Below the pieces are notes generated by a model. The model was not told where the DNA came from. It did no database searches and was given only the letters and a program-made list of their open reading frames with translations. This document shows, in pieces, positions 8,028 through 15,498 of a DNA stretch of 35,141 bases. Position 1 is the first letter of the stretch; every line of letters starts with the position of its first letter. The stretch is from Nocardiopsis listeri. GTDB taxonomy: Bacteria; Actinomycetota; Actinomycetes; Streptosporangiales; Streptosporangiaceae. A program made the position numbers and the translations under genes. The stretch is from NCBI RefSeq assembly GCF_020741345.1, contig NZ_DYZD01000260.1, positions 1 to 35,141 of the forward strand, given 5' to 3'.

Positions 8028-8324
8028 ATGAATCCCCCGGCCACGGCCCTCCCAGAACCCGAGTTCGACCTCGTCCTACGCGGGTTCGACCGCACCCAGG
8101 TCGCCGACGTCGTCGAACAGGGTCTACGCGCCCTCGTCTCACCCGAGTCCGCAACGATCTCCGCCGGGCGGCTTCGAGAGCTCGTGCGGGTTCCCGATTT
8201 CGACGTGGTGTTGCGGGGACTGGACCGCGACCAAGTGCTGGGCTACCTTGGCCTGCTCGCCGACCGACTCGATGGTCGGTCGGCCGGCCGACGAGACGGC
8301 ACCCGACCACCCATGGGCTCCTGA
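8028..8324 (+). CDS. Small protein with two DivIVA-like repeats
   Basis: This 98-aa soluble protein contains two copies of a DivIVA-type motif: FDLVLRGFDRTQVADVVEQG (about 12-36) and FDVVLRGLDRDQVLGYLGLL (about 57-81). The pattern F-x-x-x-LRG-[FL]-DR-x-QV matches the membrane-curvature-sensing N-terminal motif of DivIVA/Wag31, but the long coiled coil that normally follows is missing. I chose ATG 8028 over ATG 8019 because 8019 overlaps a -10 element. The next gene encodes four repeats of a related type 40 bases downstream on the same strand. A role at the pole or septum is inference from the motif. Confidence 0.75.
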   Translation: MNPPATALPEPEFDLVLRGFDRTQVADVVEQGLRALVSPESATISAGRLRELVRVPDFDVVLRGLDRDQVLGYLGLLADRLDGRSAGRRDGTRPPMGS

Positions 8325-8364
8325 CTCGGCCCCTTCGACCCGTATGAACTGCACAATGGGGACC

Positions 8365-9102
8365 ATGCCTCTGACACCGGCGGACATCCGCAACAAGAAG
8401 TTCCACACGGTGCGCCTGCGCCCGGGCTACAACGAGGAGGACGTCGACGCGCTCCTCGACCGGATCGAGGCGACCCTGGTCGCCTTGGAAGGCGGGCCGC
8501 GCAAGGGGCCTCTGATCACCGCCGAGGAGATCCGCAACTCTCGTTTCCGCACCACTCGGATGAGTCCCGGGTATCGCGAGGACGAGGTGGACGACTTCCT
8601 CGACACCGTGATCGCCGACCTCGCCGGGCGAGGGCTGGGCCAGCCGGCACCCCCGCCGCTGCCGCCGCATCCGAACCAGGACGATCCGAGACGATCCGCC
8701 GCCCCGGCGCCCGGGCATCCCGGGGCGAGCGTCCCCGGTGGCGGCGGACCCGGAGCGGGCGACCCCCGGGCCGGTGGGCGACCCGCTCCTCGGCCCCCGG
8801 CCGGTCGGCCGGTGCCGTCCGGCCCTCGAATGACCCCGGACGACATCCGCAACCAGCGCTTCGCCACCACCAGGCTGACCACGGGATACAACGAGCAGGA
8901 GGTCGACGAGTTCCTGGACCGCGCCGAGTACACGCTGGGCGTGCTGCTCCAGGGGCGTCAGGATCGGGCCACCCTCACCTCGGGTGAGGTGGAGCGGGCC
9001 CAGTTCGCCACCACTCGGGCCAGGCCGGGCTACGACCCCGCCCAGGTCGACCGTTTCCTGGACGTCCTCGCCGACGAGCTGCGCCTGTACGAGCACCACT
9101 GA
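8365..9102 (+). CDS. Protein with four tandem DivIVA-type repeats
   Basis: The product is 245 aa with four copies of a roughly 36-residue unit of the kind collected as the short DivIVA domain (pattern TxxDIRNxxFxTTRxxPGYxExEVDxFLD). The copies lie at 3-41, 52-86, 157-194 and 205-242, with a Pro/Gly-rich disordered linker at about 90-155 between the two pairs. There is no coiled coil and no membrane segment. Canonical DivIVA has one such unit followed by a long coiled coil that oligomerises, so this is a different architecture that could bring several binding units together. CACAAT (8352-8357) ends 7 bases before ATG 8365, which fits a leaderless start; ATG 8356 is an in-frame alternative. It follows another DivIVA-repeat gene. 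Confidence 0.85.
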   Translation: MPLTPADIRNKKFHTVRLRPGYNEEDVDALLDRIEATLVALEGGPRKGPLITAEEIRNSRFRTTRMSPGYREDEVDDFLDTVIADLAGRGLGQPAPPPLPPHPNQDDPRRSAAPAPGHPGASVPGGGGPGAGDPRAGGRPAPRPPAGRPVPSGPRMTPDDIRNQRFATTRLTTGYNEQEVDEFLDRAEYTLGVLLQGRQDRATLTSGEVERAQFATTRARPGYDPAQVDRFLDVLADELRLYEHH

Positions 9103-9259
9103 CGGACACCCGGAACACCCGCACGGGAACACGCCGTCAGCGACACACCACGCCAAGGAAAGCAGAACGTAATATTCGAGTACAGGGAGTAGTCATCCCA
9201 TGCCACCGGCGGCTCCGGGAACAGTGACCCCGTGCCTTCGGCGGCTGGAGGGGAGCAGC

Positions 9260-10192
9260 ATGCAACACGTCACGCCGCCCGGAACGCCCGCCCCGGCCTG
9301 CTCGGTCCACACGGCCGCCGGCCGCGCCGCCATGTCCAGGACCCACCGCACACCACGGCCGGCCTCACTCCACGGCCACGCGCCGGAACTGTGCGCCGAG
9401 GATTGCGGAGACCACGTGGTGCTGACCCCCCGGCATCCTTGGGAACGGCCGCTGTTCGCCCTGTGCACGGCGGTGTCCGTGGCGATCATGAGCACCCTGT
9501 TCCATCTGGTGTGGTCGATCGGGTCGCTCCCGTGGGCCGTGACGGCCTTGGGCGCGGTGCCGTTGGTGTGCTGGTGGGTGAGCGGGCTGAGGTACGCCCG
9601 CGAACGCGCGGAGTCGGTGCGCGTCTCCCCCACCCAGTTCCCCGAGGTGTACCGCATGGTGGTGTCACTGGCCCGGGAGATGGGGCTGTCCAAGGCCCCG
9701 GAGGCGTACGTGCGGCGCGGCGAACCGTCCCCGCGCACCGACGCGTCCGGGCACGGGTTGCGCAGGTACCTGGTGCTTCCCGGAGCCCTGCTCGACGGGT
9801 CCGGTCGGCCGCGCGACCCCGAAGCGATGGCGTTCCTGGTCGCCCACCAGATCGGGCACATCACCTCAGGGCACACCGGCTACTGGCAGCGCCTCGCGAT
9901 CCTGGGTGCCGAACTCGTCCCGGGGCTGGGCTCGTCGTTGGCCCGAACGCGGGAGTACACGGCGGACGACCACGGTCTGGCGCACGTCCCCGAGGGCGCG
10001 TCGGCGGTACGACTGTTCGCCGGTGGATCGAGCCTGTACACGCGGGTGAACCTGGGTGAGATGGCCGCTCGTGCGTCGGTCGACCGGGACCCCTCGTTGT
10101 TCGTGTACCACTTGCTGTCGCGGCGACCGGGCAACGTCCGGAGGATGGCCGCGCTCCGGGACCGCAGCCGCAGGGGGCGCGTTCTCATTTGA
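9260..10192 (+). CDS. M48-like membrane protein with HQxxH in place of HExxH (probable pseudo-peptidase)
   Basis: The product is 310 aa from ATG 9260, which follows GGAGGGGAG; ATG 9200 with AGGGAG is an in-frame alternative. Two transmembrane segments lie at about 66-86 and 92-109, followed by a cytoplasmic-type M48 peptidase domain. The zinc-site helix reads FLVAHQIGHITSGH: His196 and His200 are kept, but the catalytic Glu is Gln197 (CAG at 9848-9850). The usual third ligand segment is present as REYTADDHG with Glu232. In zinc peptidases the Glu of HExxH activates water, so Glu to Gln normally abolishes catalysis while metal may still bind. The likely role is a non-catalytic or regulatory homologue. 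It follows the DivIVA-repeat genes on the same strand. Confidence 0.8.
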   Translation: MQHVTPPGTPAPACSVHTAAGRAAMSRTHRTPRPASLHGHAPELCAEDCGDHVVLTPRHPWERPLFALCTAVSVAIMSTLFHLVWSIGSLPWAVTALGAVPLVCWWVSGLRYARERAESVRVSPTQFPEVYRMVVSLAREMGLSKAPEAYVRRGEPSPRTDASGHGLRRYLVLPGALLDGSGRPRDPEAMAFLVAHQIGHITSGHTGYWQRLAILGAELVPGLGSSLARTREYTADDHGLAHVPEGASAVRLFAGGSSLYTRVNLGEMAARASVDRDPSLFVYHLLSRRPGNVRRMAALRDRSRRGRVLI

Positions 10193-10305
10193 AACCGGGA
10201 CGGTCCGACCGTTCCTCCGCGCGGCGGGCTGCGGGCACCGGCCCGGAACTCCTAAGGTGTTCGCGACCCTCCCGAGAACCTCGACACCCTCGAACTCATG
10301 TTCGA

Positions 10306-10311
10306 TAGACT
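10306..10311 (+). promoter_or_regulatory. Putative -10 element of the DUF6504-like gene
   Basis: TAGACT ends 6 bases before GTG 10318 and 3 bases before ATG 10315. TCGACA (10281-10286), one base off the -35 consensus, lies 19 bases upstream. This arrangement fits a leaderless transcript. Confidence 0.5.
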
Positions 10312-10317
10312 GGCATG

Positions 10318-10569
10318 GTGAGTCTTCTGAACGAGCAGATCGACGTCCGTTCCACCGACAAGGGGAACCCCGCACGGTTCACCTGGCGTGGCCACACCTT
10401 CCGGGTGCGCAGGATCATCGGCGACTGGCCGGCCACGACCGAGGCCTCCGGCAACCGGACCCACCTGCTCCGGGTCTCCGCGGAGTCCGAGGCCGGCGAG
10501 CCCAGCATCATCGACATCAGCAAGGACGTCGCGTCGGACCGTTGGACCATGCGGCGTCAGTGGAACTGA
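10318..10569 (+). CDS. Small DUF6504-like protein
   Basis: This 83-aa soluble protein contains PARFTWRGHTFRVRRIIGDW, which resembles the core of the DUF6504 family (a basic beta-rich domain often encoded near DNA-polymerase-related or metabolic genes in actinobacteria). The function is unknown. GTG 10318 is the preferred start because it lies 6 bases from TAGACT; ATG 10315 immediately before it would add one residue. There is no signal peptide or membrane segment. It is convergent with the NUDIX gene, 70 bases away, and no strong terminator was seen between them. The family assignment is from memory of the motif and is only moderately certain. Confidence 0.65.
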   Translation: MSLLNEQIDVRSTDKGNPARFTWRGHTFRVRRIIGDWPATTEASGNRTHLLRVSAESEAGEPSIIDISKDVASDRWTMRRQWN

Positions 10570-10639
10570 CCCCCGGATCCATGCCCCGGCCCACGCCGCC
10601 GGCCCGTACCCCGGTTCGGACCTCGCGGTGGCGCCGGGA

Positions 10640-11107
10640 TCACCGGAGGTAGTGGGGCGTGCCTTCGGGATGGCGGGCCTTGTGGATGCGTTCCAGGATG
10701 CGGTCGGCCATGGGAGGTAGTTCCTCCTCGGTGAACCAGCCGACCTCCAGGCTCTCGTCGTTGTCCGCGCGTGCCTCGCCGCCGATGGGCCGGCAGCGGA
10801 AGGCCAGGTCGAGGAACTGCACCCGGTCGCCGTTGGGGTAGGTGTGCGGTTCCTGGGTGATCACGGTGACCAGGCGTTCCACCTCGATGTGCACGCCGGT
10901 CTCCTCCCACACCTCGCGGACCACGGCCCGCGCCGGCTGTTCGCCCGGTTCCAGGATCCCGCCCGGGGTGGCCCAGCGGCCGTCGTCGGAACGTCGGTGC
11001 AGGAGGACCCTGTCCTGGTCGAGCACCACAGCGGTCACCCCCACCAGGGGCAACAGGTCGTGGCCGACGTGTTCGCGCAGGCGCTTGAGGAAGTCAGGAA
11101 CCGGCAT
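10640..11107 (-). CDS. NUDIX hydrolase
   Basis: This 155-aa cytoplasmic enzyme should hydrolyse a nucleoside diphosphate linked to another group. The NUDIX box is complete at residues 50-72: Gly50, Glu56, Arg64-Glu65, Glu68-Glu69 and Gly71, with magnesium bound by the Glu residues. The sequence following it (PNGDRVQFLDLAFRC) is like that of ADP-ribose/MutT-type members with broad substrates, so the exact substrate cannot be read. ATG 11107 lies inside the end of the upstream acetyltransferase reading frame (14-base overlap), so the two were probably co-translated. Since that upstream gene has an internal stop, expression of this gene may be affected. Confidence 0.92.
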   Translation of the reverse strand: MPVPDFLKRLREHVGHDLLPLVGVTAVVLDQDRVLLHRRSDDGRWATPGGILEPGEQPARAVVREVWEETGVHIEVERLVTVITQEPHTYPNGDRVQFLDLAFRCRPIGGEARADNDESLEVGWFTEEELPPMADRILERIHKARHPEGTPHYLR

Positions 11108-11672
11108 GCTCCGACCGTAGCGCGTACTCCTCGGCGAGGATCGACATCAACACCGCGTCGTGCCATGTACCGTCCCAGCGCAGGTGCTTGCGCCACACCC
11201 CCTCGCGGACGAACCCGGACTTCTCATAGGAACGTTGGGCGTGGGTGTTGAAGTCGAACACCTGTAGCGCCACCCGGTGGAGCCCCGCGGTCTCGAAGGC
11301 CTACTCCAGGACGGCGTCGGTGGCCGCCGTGCCGTGGCCCCGCCCGGTGAAACCCATGTCGTTCAGGGCGATCCGGTAGTTCACCTCGGCGTTGTCCGGG
11401 TCGAAGTCGATCAGGGCACAGTCCCCGACACAGGTGTCGTCGGCGTAGACGAGCCGGTCGGCCCGGTCGTGGTGGTCCGGGCGACTCGCGGCGAAGGCGC
11501 GCAGTTCTTCCTCGGTGAAGATCCGGTGGGTGCCGGTGAGACGACGGACCTCTGGATCGAGATCGAGGATCGACGGGATGAAGTCGGCGGCGTTCTCGGC
11601 ACCGAGCGGGACGAGCCGCACCCCGCGTCCGTGGAGGGTGGGCTGGTCGCGCAAGAGGTCGGGAGGCAGCAT
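11094..11672 (-). pseudogene. GNAT acetyltransferase interrupted by an amber codon
   Basis: The frame from ATG 11672 reads as a RimJ/RimL-type N-acetyltransferase: LHGRGVRLVPLG opening, NYRIALNDMGFTGRGHGTAA as the acetyl-CoA loop region, then AVLE followed by TAG at 11301-11303 (codon 124). The same frame continues without any shift: AFETAGLHRVALQVFDFNTH, YEKSGFVREGVWRKHLRWDG and DAVLMSILAEE, the normal C-terminal half of the family, ending at TGA 11094. Family members have Tyr at this place, so TAC to TAG is a one-base change. The full frame would give about 191 aa. The truncated product lacks the second half of the fold and should be inactive unless the stop is read through. Confidence 0.85.
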
Positions 11673-11729
11673 GATGGGAATCCGATCAACGGGCCCTGTC
11701 GTGGGCAACGGGTTTTCGAGGGGGTCCTG

Positions 11730-12917
11730 TTGGAGAGGGTCAGCTTCCAGACTGTCCGGGAGACCAACCTGCGGTCGGTGTTGGGGGCCGTGCGGGAGCT
11801 GGCGCCGTGTTCCCGGGCGGCCGTGGCGGCGAACACGGGTCTGAACAAGACCACCGTCTCCAGTCTGGTCGCCGACCTGATGGAGCGTGGGCTGGTCAGG
11901 GAGACCGGGGAGACCTCGCAGCGCAGGGTGGGCCGTCCAGGGGTGCTGCTCGCGTTGGACGACCGATCGGTGGCGGCGGTGGGGCTGGAGGTCAACGTCG
12001 ACTACCTGTCGGTGGTGGCGGTGGACCTGTTGAACCACGAGCTGGTGGAACGGCACGTCCCCTTGGACGCGCGGGCGGAGGGGGCCGCAGAATGCGCCCG
12101 AAGGATCTCCGAGGCACTGCGGGAGGTCGCGGAGGATCCCGCGTTGCGGGGGCGCCGCCTGGTGGGGGTGAGCGTCGCCGTTCCGGGGTTGATCGACGTG
12201 CCGTCGGGGGTGGTGACCCGGGCTCCGAACCTGGGGTGGCGGGACGTGCCGCTGGGGGACCTGGTCCGCGGTTCCCTGGAGGGGGTTCCGGTGTCGGTGG
12301 ACAACGACGCCGACCTCGGTGCGATGGCCGAGTTCCGGTTCGGTCCGTGTGCGGGCATCCCGGACCTGGTGTACCTGACCGGTGAGGTCGGCATCGGCGC
12401 GGGTGTGCTGACCGGCGGCGAGCTGGTGCGCGGTTCCGGTGGGTGGGCCGGGGAGGTCGGACACCTGGAGCTGGAGCCGGGCGGCCCGGAATGCTCCTGT
12501 GGGCGGCGGGGTTGCCTGGAGGCCCTCGCCGGGGTGGGCGCGATCCTGCGCGAGGCGCTGCCCGGATCTTCGGGCGAGGTCGCCGACCTGGTGGCGTCGA
12601 CGGTGGAGCGCGCCGAGGCGGGCGACCCGACCGTCCTGGGCGCGTTGGAGCGGGCGGGCGATTGGCTCGGACGCGGGGTGGCGGTGCTGGTCAACGTGGT
12701 CAACCCGGGCGCCGTGGTGTTGGGCGGTTACTTCGTGCCGCTGGCGCCGTGGTTGCTCCCGCGGTGTCGGGAGGCAGCGCTGGCGCGATCCTTCGCCCCC
12801 GACGCGGGCGGTTGTCGCGTGGAGCCGTCGGATCTGGGGATGAGCGCGGCGGCCCGGGGTGGCGCCGCGGTGATGATCCACTCCCTGGAGACGGGAGACC
12901 TTCCGCTACCCCGTTGA
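11730..12917 (+). CDS. ROK-family transcriptional regulator (XylR-like)
   Basis: The product is 395 aa. Residues 1-65 form a winged helix-turn-helix (AAVAANTGLNKTTVSSLVAD) and the rest is a ROK sugar-sensing domain. The ROK zinc site is clear: GHLELEPGG with His245, then CSCGRRGCLE with Cys255, Cys257 and Cys262. VSVAVPGLIDVPSG and GIGAGVLTGG are typical of the sugar/ATP fold. I place the start at TTG 11730, which follows GAGGGGG at 5 bases and gives the usual opening SFQTVRETNLRSVL. Xylose isomerase follows 66 bases downstream on the same strand, with a ROK-type operator between them, so it probably represses xylA and its own gene in the absence of xylose. This is inference from context. Confidence 0.9.
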   Translation: MERVSFQTVRETNLRSVLGAVRELAPCSRAAVAANTGLNKTTVSSLVADLMERGLVRETGETSQRRVGRPGVLLALDDRSVAAVGLEVNVDYLSVVAVDLLNHELVERHVPLDARAEGAAECARRISEALREVAEDPALRGRRLVGVSVAVPGLIDVPSGVVTRAPNLGWRDVPLGDLVRGSLEGVPVSVDNDADLGAMAEFRFGPCAGIPDLVYLTGEVGIGAGVLTGGELVRGSGGWAGEVGHLELEPGGPECSCGRRGCLEALAGVGAILREALPGSSGEVADLVASTVERAEAGDPTVLGALERAGDWLGRGVAVLVNVVNPGAVVLGGYFVPLAPWLLPRCREAALARSFAPDAGGCRVEPSDLGMSAAARGGAAVMIHSLETGDLPLPR

Positions 12918-12950
12918 CAATTAGTTGTTGCTCTAGACAAACTGTTCGCG
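12914..12950 (+). promoter_or_regulatory. xylA promoter with ROK/XylR-type operator
   Basis: TTGACA (12914-12919) overlaps the stop codon of the ROK gene. A weak -10, CAAACT (12938-12943), lies 18 bases further. Around it TAGTTGT and the inverted AGTTTGTC (read from the minus strand) form an imperfect inverted repeat resembling the AGTTTGTT half-sites bound by XylR regulators. Confidence 0.6.
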
Positions 12951-12983
12951 TCCGGCCTCGGACCGACCCCCAGGAGCGCAGCC

Positions 12984-14141
12984 ATGTCCGACTACCAGCC
13001 CACGCCAGAGGACAACTTCACCTTCGGTCTGTGGACCGTGGGATGGCAGGGCGTCAACACCTTCGGTGACCCCGTCCGCCCCCCGCTCGACCCCGTGGAG
13101 GCGGTCCGCCGTCTGGCCGAACTCGGCGCGCACGGCATCACCTTCCACGACGACGACCTCATCCCGCGCGGCAGCACCACCGCGGAACGCGACGCGATCA
13201 TCGCCCGGTTCACCGCGGCCCTGGAGGAGACCGGGCTGACCGTGCCGATGGCGACCACCAACCTTTTCTCCCACCCGGTGTTCCGCGACGGCGGATTCAC
13301 CTCCAACAGCCGTGACGTACGCCGGTACGCGCTGCGCAAGGTCATCCGCAACATCGACCTGGCCGCCTCGCTCGGCGCGCGGACCTACGTGTGCTGGGGC
13401 GGCATGGACGGCGCCGAGTCCGAGGCCGGCAAGGACGACCACGCCGCCCTCGACCGTCTCCGCGAGGCCTTCGACCTGCTGTGCTCGTACGTGCGCGAAC
13501 AGGGCTACGACCTGCGTTTCGCCATCGAGCCCAAGCCGAACGAGCCGCGTGGCGACGTCCTGCTGCCCACGGTCGGCCACGCGTTGGCGTTCATCAACAG
13601 CCTCGAACACTCCGAGATGGTGGGGGTCAACCCCGAGGTCGGCCACGAACAGATGGCCGGGCTCAACTTCGCGCACGGCGTCGCCCAGGCGCTGTGGGCG
13701 GGCAAGCTGTTCCACATCGACCTCAACGGACAGCGTGGCGTGAAGTACGACCAGGACCTGCGCTTCGGCGCGGGCGACCTGAAGGAGTCGTTCTTCCTGG
13801 TCGACCTGTTGGAGCGGGCCGGTTACGCGGGGCCCAAGCACTTCGACTTCAAGCCGCCGCGGACCGAGGACATCTCCGGGGTGTGGGAGTCCGCCGCGGC
13901 GTGCATGCGCAACTACCTGATCCTCAAGGAGAAGGCCGCGGCGTTCCGCGCCGACCCTGCGGTGGCCACCGCCCTGGCCGAGGCCCGGGTGCCGGAGCTG
14001 ACCGAGTCCACCCTGTCCCCCGGTGAGAGCGTCGCCGACCTGCTCAAGGAGGACCTGGACCTGGACGAGGTGGGCCGGCGCGGCTACCACTTCGAGCGCC
14101 TGGACCAACTGGCCCTGGAACACCTGCTCGGCGTGCGCTGA
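12984..14141 (+). CDS. xylA: Xylose isomerase
   Basis: The enzyme converts D-xylose to D-xylulose (and glucose to fructose) in the cytoplasm, with two divalent metals. The 385-aa length and sequence match class I enzymes of Streptomyces type: ITFHDDDL places the catalytic His55 and Asp58, [11 protein letters not shown] and [11 protein letters not shown] hold the first metal Glu, [11 protein letters not shown] the next ligands, and HIDLNGQRG the Asp pair. AGGAG precedes ATG 12984 at a normal distance. No xylulokinase gene is adjacent. Regulation by the upstream ROK protein through the operator at 12921-12945 is likely. A strong hairpin follows the stop. Confidence 0.97.
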   Translation: MSDYQPTPEDNFTFGLWTVGWQGVNTFGDPVRPPLDPVEAVRRLAELGAHGITFHDDDLIPRGSTTAERDAIIARFTAALEETGLTVPMATTNLFSHPVFRDGGFTSNSRDVRRYALRKVIRNIDLAASLGARTYVCWGGMDGAESEAGKDDHAALDRLREAFDLLCSYVREQGYDLRFAIEPKPNEPRGDVLLPTVGHALAFINSLEHSEMVGVNPEVGHEQMAGLNFAHGVAQALWAGKLFHIDLNGQRGVKYDQDLRFGAGDLKESFFLVDLLERAGYAGPKHFDFKPPRTEDISGVWESAAACMRNYLILKEKAAAFRADPAVATALAEARVPELTESTLSPGESVADLLKEDLDLDEVGRRGYHFERLDQLALEHLLGVR

Positions 14142-14159
14142 ACCGTCGCCGCGCGCCTC

Positions 14160-14193
14160 GGAGCCCGCCACCGGCCACCCGGTGGCGGGCTCC
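14160..14193. terminator. xylA terminator, 15-bp stem
   Basis: Bases 14160-14174 pair exactly with 14179-14193 around the loop CCAC, starting 19 bases after the xylA stop. It lies between xylA and the convergent broken gene, so it may be used from both sides. Confidence 0.85.
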
Positions 14194-14213
14194 CGCCTCG
14201 GCCATGGAACCGC

Positions 14214-14841
14214 TCAGGCTCGGCCCCCGTCGAGGACCACCGTCGAGACCGCCGCACCCGCGTGCCCGAGGACCGGGTACGGGTCGCGGAGACCGGTCAC
14301 GGGTTCGACCGAGCACCGCGCCTCCACGATCCCTTCCTCGGAGTGAGAAGGAGAACGTCGTGGTCGTGGGTGCGCTCGGCGGTGACGACCGAGACCGCGA
14401 AACGCATGGTGACGGGGACGTCGTCGCGCAGGGAAACGACCAAGGCGATGACGTTGCTGCGCCGTTCGGCCGGGGAGCCGCGTAGTCGTGGCCTTCCGGG
14501 TCCGTCGGATGCGCCGTACGTGGTCTCGTGGTCCTCGACCGGGACCTTCATCCGGCACAGGGCACGGGCGGTGAACGGAGCGACGAACGGCGCGGCCACG
14601 AACATCTCCGCCCCACGGGCGGAGGGAACAGGGGTGGCGGGGTCCACCCGCCCTGGGCCGGGACCCGGGGCACGGCGTTGAACAGGTCGGGGACCGCCGG
14701 AAGGAAGACGAGCAACGGCACCGTCCCGGGCACGGGGAGCTCTCCGGAAATCCGTTCGTCCTCGTCTACGGCGATCCGGTCCACTTCGAGGCGTTCCGAG
14801 GACCGTGGTGGTCCCGAGGCGGGGCGGCCACGGGACCTCAA
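14214..14841 (-). pseudogene. Broken hypothetical gene downstream of the STAS gene
   Basis: Three overlapping minus-strand frames read as one protein if two bases are restored. The first segment (LEVDRIAVDEDERISGELPV to VPAQGG) passes to the second with one G added at the GGG of 14647-14649, giving AQGGVDPATPVP. The second (FVAAPFVAPFTARALCRMKV to THDHDVLLLTP) passes to the third near 14340 with one C added, giving LLLTPEEGIVEARCSVEPV and ending GGRA at 14214. The joined protein is about 209 aa, mixed alpha/beta in character, with no signal peptide or motif I recognise. The start is uncertain; TTG 14841 is possible. It follows the STAS gene on the same strand by 17 bases. Confidence 0.6.
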
Positions 14842-14857
14842 CGGGTTCGAGCGGTGG

Positions 14858-15229
14858 CTAACCGGCCTGCCGTTTGGCCTCCAGGGCCTCCATCGCCGCG
14901 ATCGCGGTGGCGACGGTCTGGTGGACCGGTACCTGACGGTGCAGGCCGACCAGGCGGACGACCTTGGTGACTCGTTCGTTCAGGGCGGCCAACGACAGTG
15001 AACCGTTCTGCTCACGAACGGTCCGGTAGGCGTTGATGATGACGTTCAGCCCGCTGGAGTCCATGAAGTCCAGCGTGGACAGGTCCAGGATGAGCCACGG
15101 ACCGTGATCCTCGATCGTGGTCCCGATGTGCTCCTGGAGGTCTGCGGCGGTCGCGATGTCGAGCTCTCCCTCGATCGCGACGATCACGCTGCGGCTTTCG
15201 ACCCGCGTGCTCAGTCCGAGCCTGTGCAC
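14858..15229 (-). CDS. STAS-domain anti-sigma factor antagonist
   Basis: This 123-aa single-domain protein belongs to the SpoIIAA/RsbV group. It would bind a partner anti-sigma kinase and so free an alternative sigma factor, and be switched off by phosphorylation on serine. IVAIEGELDIATA is the first strand and turn, and DLSTLDFMDSSGLNVI carries the phospho-acceptor region with Ser58 and Ser59 of DSSG. GTG 15229 follows GGAGGAG at 5 bases; GTG 15235 and longer frames upstream are less likely. No anti-sigma kinase or sigma-factor gene is next to it, so the partner must be elsewhere. The broken gene at 14214-14841 lies directly downstream. Confidence 0.92.
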   Translation of the reverse strand: MHRLGLSTRVESRSVIVAIEGELDIATAADLQEHIGTTIEDHGPWLILDLSTLDFMDSSGLNVIINAYRTVREQNGSLSLAALNERVTKVVRLVGLHRQVPVHQTVATAIAAMEALEAKRQAG

Positions 15230-15498
15230 GTTCACTCCTCCCGGCCCCACGTTCAGATGGTGAGGGGTCCCTCGCTTAACCATACGCAGCCCGACCGGGT
15301 ACGACCACCGGGTCCGGCCCCACTCCCACAGAACCGATCCGGTGCGGAGGATTCCCTCGTGCCCGAGCGATCTGGTCGGTCGTTGGACACACACGGTATA
15401 AGCGAACCGCCGCGACGGGAATGCCATCGGGCAAGAAATTTTCGCCTCATGGGCGAGAACCTCGTTCCGGTGTCCGGTTTTCGACCGTTGACACTGGG

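Noticed and set aside
11673-12881. Long minus-strand frame opposite the ROK gene, continuous with the acetyltransferase frame
   Set aside because: The part beyond 11672 is antisense to a clear ROK gene; only the segment below 11672 is real.
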